This document shows positions 5,432-8,658 of a stretch of 8,658 nucleotides of DNA, piece by piece. Every line of letters begins with the position of its first letter. Position 1 is the stretch's first letter. This DNA comes from JBFWNZ01 sp050250795. Lineage in GTDB: Bacteria > Pseudomonadota > Alphaproteobacteria > UBA8366. The DNA lies in contig JBFWNZ010000154.1 of assembly GCA_050250795.1 (NCBI GenBank), positions 1 to 8,658 of the forward strand, read 5' to 3'. A model generated the notes under the pieces. It was not told the origin of the DNA and ran no database searches. It worked only from the letters and a program-made list of their open reading frames with translations. The translations under genes and the position numbers were made by a program.

Positions 5432-5872
5432 ATGGAAGCGGTGCTGGCGGTGCTCCTTGCTCTTGGCCTTGTCGTGGCAACGGTGGCGATCCACGACGAA
5501 GTGCTGCGCGGGACGGCGCAGTTGATCCCCCGCATGCGGATACCCCTGCGCAGCCGTATCCTGGTGGTGATCGCGGGCGTGTTCGTCGCGCATCTGGTTG
5601 CGGTGGCGCTGTATGCGATCGTGTTCTACCTGATGCACACCCATTTGGGACTGGGGTCGGTGGCCGGCGCGTTCGAGGGATCGGCGCTCGATTTCTTCTA
5701 TTTCTCGATCACCAGCTACACGACCCTGGGCGTCGGCGACGTGGCGCCGCACGGCCTGCTGCGGATCATTGCCGGGGTGGAGGCCTTGAACGGATTCGTG
5801 CTCATCGGCTGGTCCGCCTCATTCACCTATCTGGCAATGGAGCGGTTCTGGGAAGGACGCCGCCGGGTTTAG
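5432..5872 (+). CDS. Two-TM-pore potassium channel family protein (Ion_trans_2)
   Basis: A 146-residue inner-membrane protein (151 if the ATG at 5417 is used). A hydrophobic N-terminal helix (about 1-18) is followed by a polar, basic segment (about 19-41). Then come a long helix (about 42-68), a pore helix in FFYFSITSYTT and the filter TLGVGD (98-103), and a last helix (about 109-134) before a basic tail. The pore order is that of a KcsA-like or Ion_trans_2 unit, which would work as a tetramer in the inner membrane. The canonical filter is TVGYGD; here Val is replaced by Leu and the signature Tyr by Val, so K+ selectivity may be relaxed. No RCK or cyclic-nucleotide domain is attached. It is followed by a GlsB-type gene after 141 bp, on the same strand. 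Confidence 0.8.
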   Translation: MEAVLAVLLALGLVVATVAIHDEVLRGTAQLIPRMRIPLRSRILVVIAGVFVAHLVAVALYAIVFYLMHTHLGLGSVAGAFEGSALDFFYFSITSYTTLGVGDVAPHGLLRIIAGVEALNGFVLIGWSASFTYLAMERFWEGRRRV

Positions 5873-5960
5873 CGCGGCTCTTCTCGACCGGACACCCGGC
5901 GGGCCGCGTACCGGCTCCGTGTTGATTCGCAATTCCGTGGCTCCATCTTCCTAGAGGCAT

Positions 5961-5976
5961 CGCCGCTCGCGCGGCG
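5961..5976. other. Hairpin between ion channel and GlsB-type genes
   Basis: CGCCGC (5961-5966) and GCGGCG (5971-5976) pair around a TCGC loop, 38 bp before the next start. There is no T-run. It could lie in the 5' leader of the next gene or act as a weak terminator for the previous one. Confidence 0.25.
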
Positions 5977-6013
5977 GGCGCCGATGGGGTGCAACCGAAT
6001 ATCGGAGAGGGAT

Positions 6014-6265
6014 ATGGAAGGCGAAGGCGTGGGGTGGATTGCGGCGATCGTGATCGGCGGGCTTGCCGGATGGCTCGCCGAGCGGGTGATGAAAAGCGAT
6101 ATGGGCGTGTTGATGAACATCCTGCTCGGGATCGTCGGCGCCATTCTTGCGAATTTTCTGTTCGGTCTTGTCGGGGTCAGCTTCGGCGGCTGGCTCGGCT
6201 ATCTCATCGCCGGCTTCATCGGCGCCTGCATCCTCATCGCCCTCGGGCGTGCCATCCGGCGCTGA
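6014..6265 (+). CDS. GlsB/YeaQ/YmgE family stress-response membrane protein
   Basis: An 83-residue inner-membrane protein, the normal length for the transglycosylase-associated (Transgly_assoc) family. Three short helices near 7-24, 32-54 and 58-78 are rich in Gly and Ala. The family pattern is clear: GWIAAIVIGGLAGWLAERVM, then a short polar turn, MNILLGIVGAILANFL, and finally YLIAGFIGACILIALGRAI. Members are linked to acid, envelope and general stress responses, but their biochemical role is unknown. The ATG at 6014 has GGAG six bases upstream (6004-6007), and the protein begins at the usual place; the in-frame ATG at 5984 would add ten residues without a site. It lies between the ion channel gene and katG on the same strand, 159 bp before katG. 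Confidence 0.88.
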   Translation: MEGEGVGWIAAIVIGGLAGWLAERVMKSDMGVLMNILLGIVGAILANFLFGLVGVSFGGWLGYLIAGFIGACILIALGRAIRR

Positions 6266-6354
6266 CGGCGGTGTTCCGGCCTCCTGGACCCGGCAAACTC
6301 TAGAAGGCCGGCCGTCGCGCGTTTGCGCTCCGCTCCGGAGTCCCTCTGCCGTTT

Positions 6355-6395
6355 CTTGCTTGCATGCAATTTAGAATTATTTTAATTTTAATGAA
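6355..6395 (+). promoter_or_regulatory. AT-rich katG control region with palindrome and ICE-like element
   Basis: A run of about 30 AT-rich bases in otherwise very GC-rich DNA, just upstream of katG. It holds a perfect 10-bp palindrome TTGCATGCAA (6360-6369) directly joined to TTTAGAA-TTA-TTTTAAT (6370-6386). The latter matches 12 of 14 fixed bases of the alphaproteobacterial Irr (ICE) palindrome as I remember it, TTTAGAA-N3-TTCTAAA. TTTAAT hexamers at 6381-6386 and 6387-6392 are good -10 candidates; TTGCTT or TTGCAT could serve as a weak -35. A classical OxyR four-part site was not recognised. Regulation by iron/heme status or peroxide is inference. Confidence 0.4.
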
Positions 6396-6424
6396 CCGAC
6401 GATCTGAACAGAGGGGGAGACACG

Positions 6425-8620
<2,196 letters not shown>

Positions 8621-8658
8621 CCGGTGTATGGGGCCCGGGCGCTGCCGGAAACGGCGGC

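Noticed and set aside
5353..5925. A plus-strand 190-residue frame overlapping the ion channel gene
   Set aside because: Arg/Gly-rich shadow; the channel frame has clear membrane helices and a pore motif.

Overview
The window is GC-rich chromosomal DNA with strong G/C preference at third codon positions and Shine-Dalgarno starts. The gene set (class III cyclase, DUF1989/urea-carboxylase-associated protein, PrpF-family isomerase, EamA exporter, GlsB-type membrane protein, KatG) suggests an alphaproteobacterium, perhaps of the Rhodospirillales. This placement is inferred from composition and gene families only; there is no rRNA or other marker. No tRNA, rRNA, CRISPR array, insertion sequence or phage gene was seen.

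Layout. (1) 1-1671, plus strand: the C-terminal catalytic part of a class III adenylate cyclase, cut by the left edge; a DUF1989 protein whose ATG overlaps the cyclase stop (ATGA); then a VOC (glyoxalase-fold) protein after 65 bp. These three look like one transcription unit. It ends at a hairpin (1679-1702) shared with the convergent genes on the right. (2) 1711-3867, minus strand: a PrpF-family isomerase, then two small exported glycine-zipper proteins that are clearly paralogs in tandem. (3) 3868-3998: a divergent control region with nested inverted repeats, serving the PrpF-like gene leftward and an EamA/DMT exporter rightward (3999-4859). (4) 4860-5431: a poorly resolved stretch holding a small proline-rich ORF with an excellent ribosome binding site and, on the opposite strand, a peptide that also reads like real protein. 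(5) 5432-8620, plus strand: a small two-TM-type ion channel subunit, a GlsB/YeaQ/YmgE stress membrane protein, and a complete catalase-peroxidase (katG) preceded by an AT-rich, palindrome-containing control region that stands out from the surrounding DNA.

How the genes may work together: the right-hand block fits envelope and oxidative stress functions. The left-hand block joins a cAMP-producing domain to a DUF1989 protein that has no urea or guanidine carboxylase beside it. The PrpF-like isomerase and EamA transporter share a promoter region and may handle one small carboxylic acid or a related metabolite. No complete new defence or mobile system is visible. The least explained items are the tandem exported glycine-zipper pair, the cyclase/DUF1989 coupling, the antisense ORF pair at 4899-5291 and the operator-like DNA before katG.
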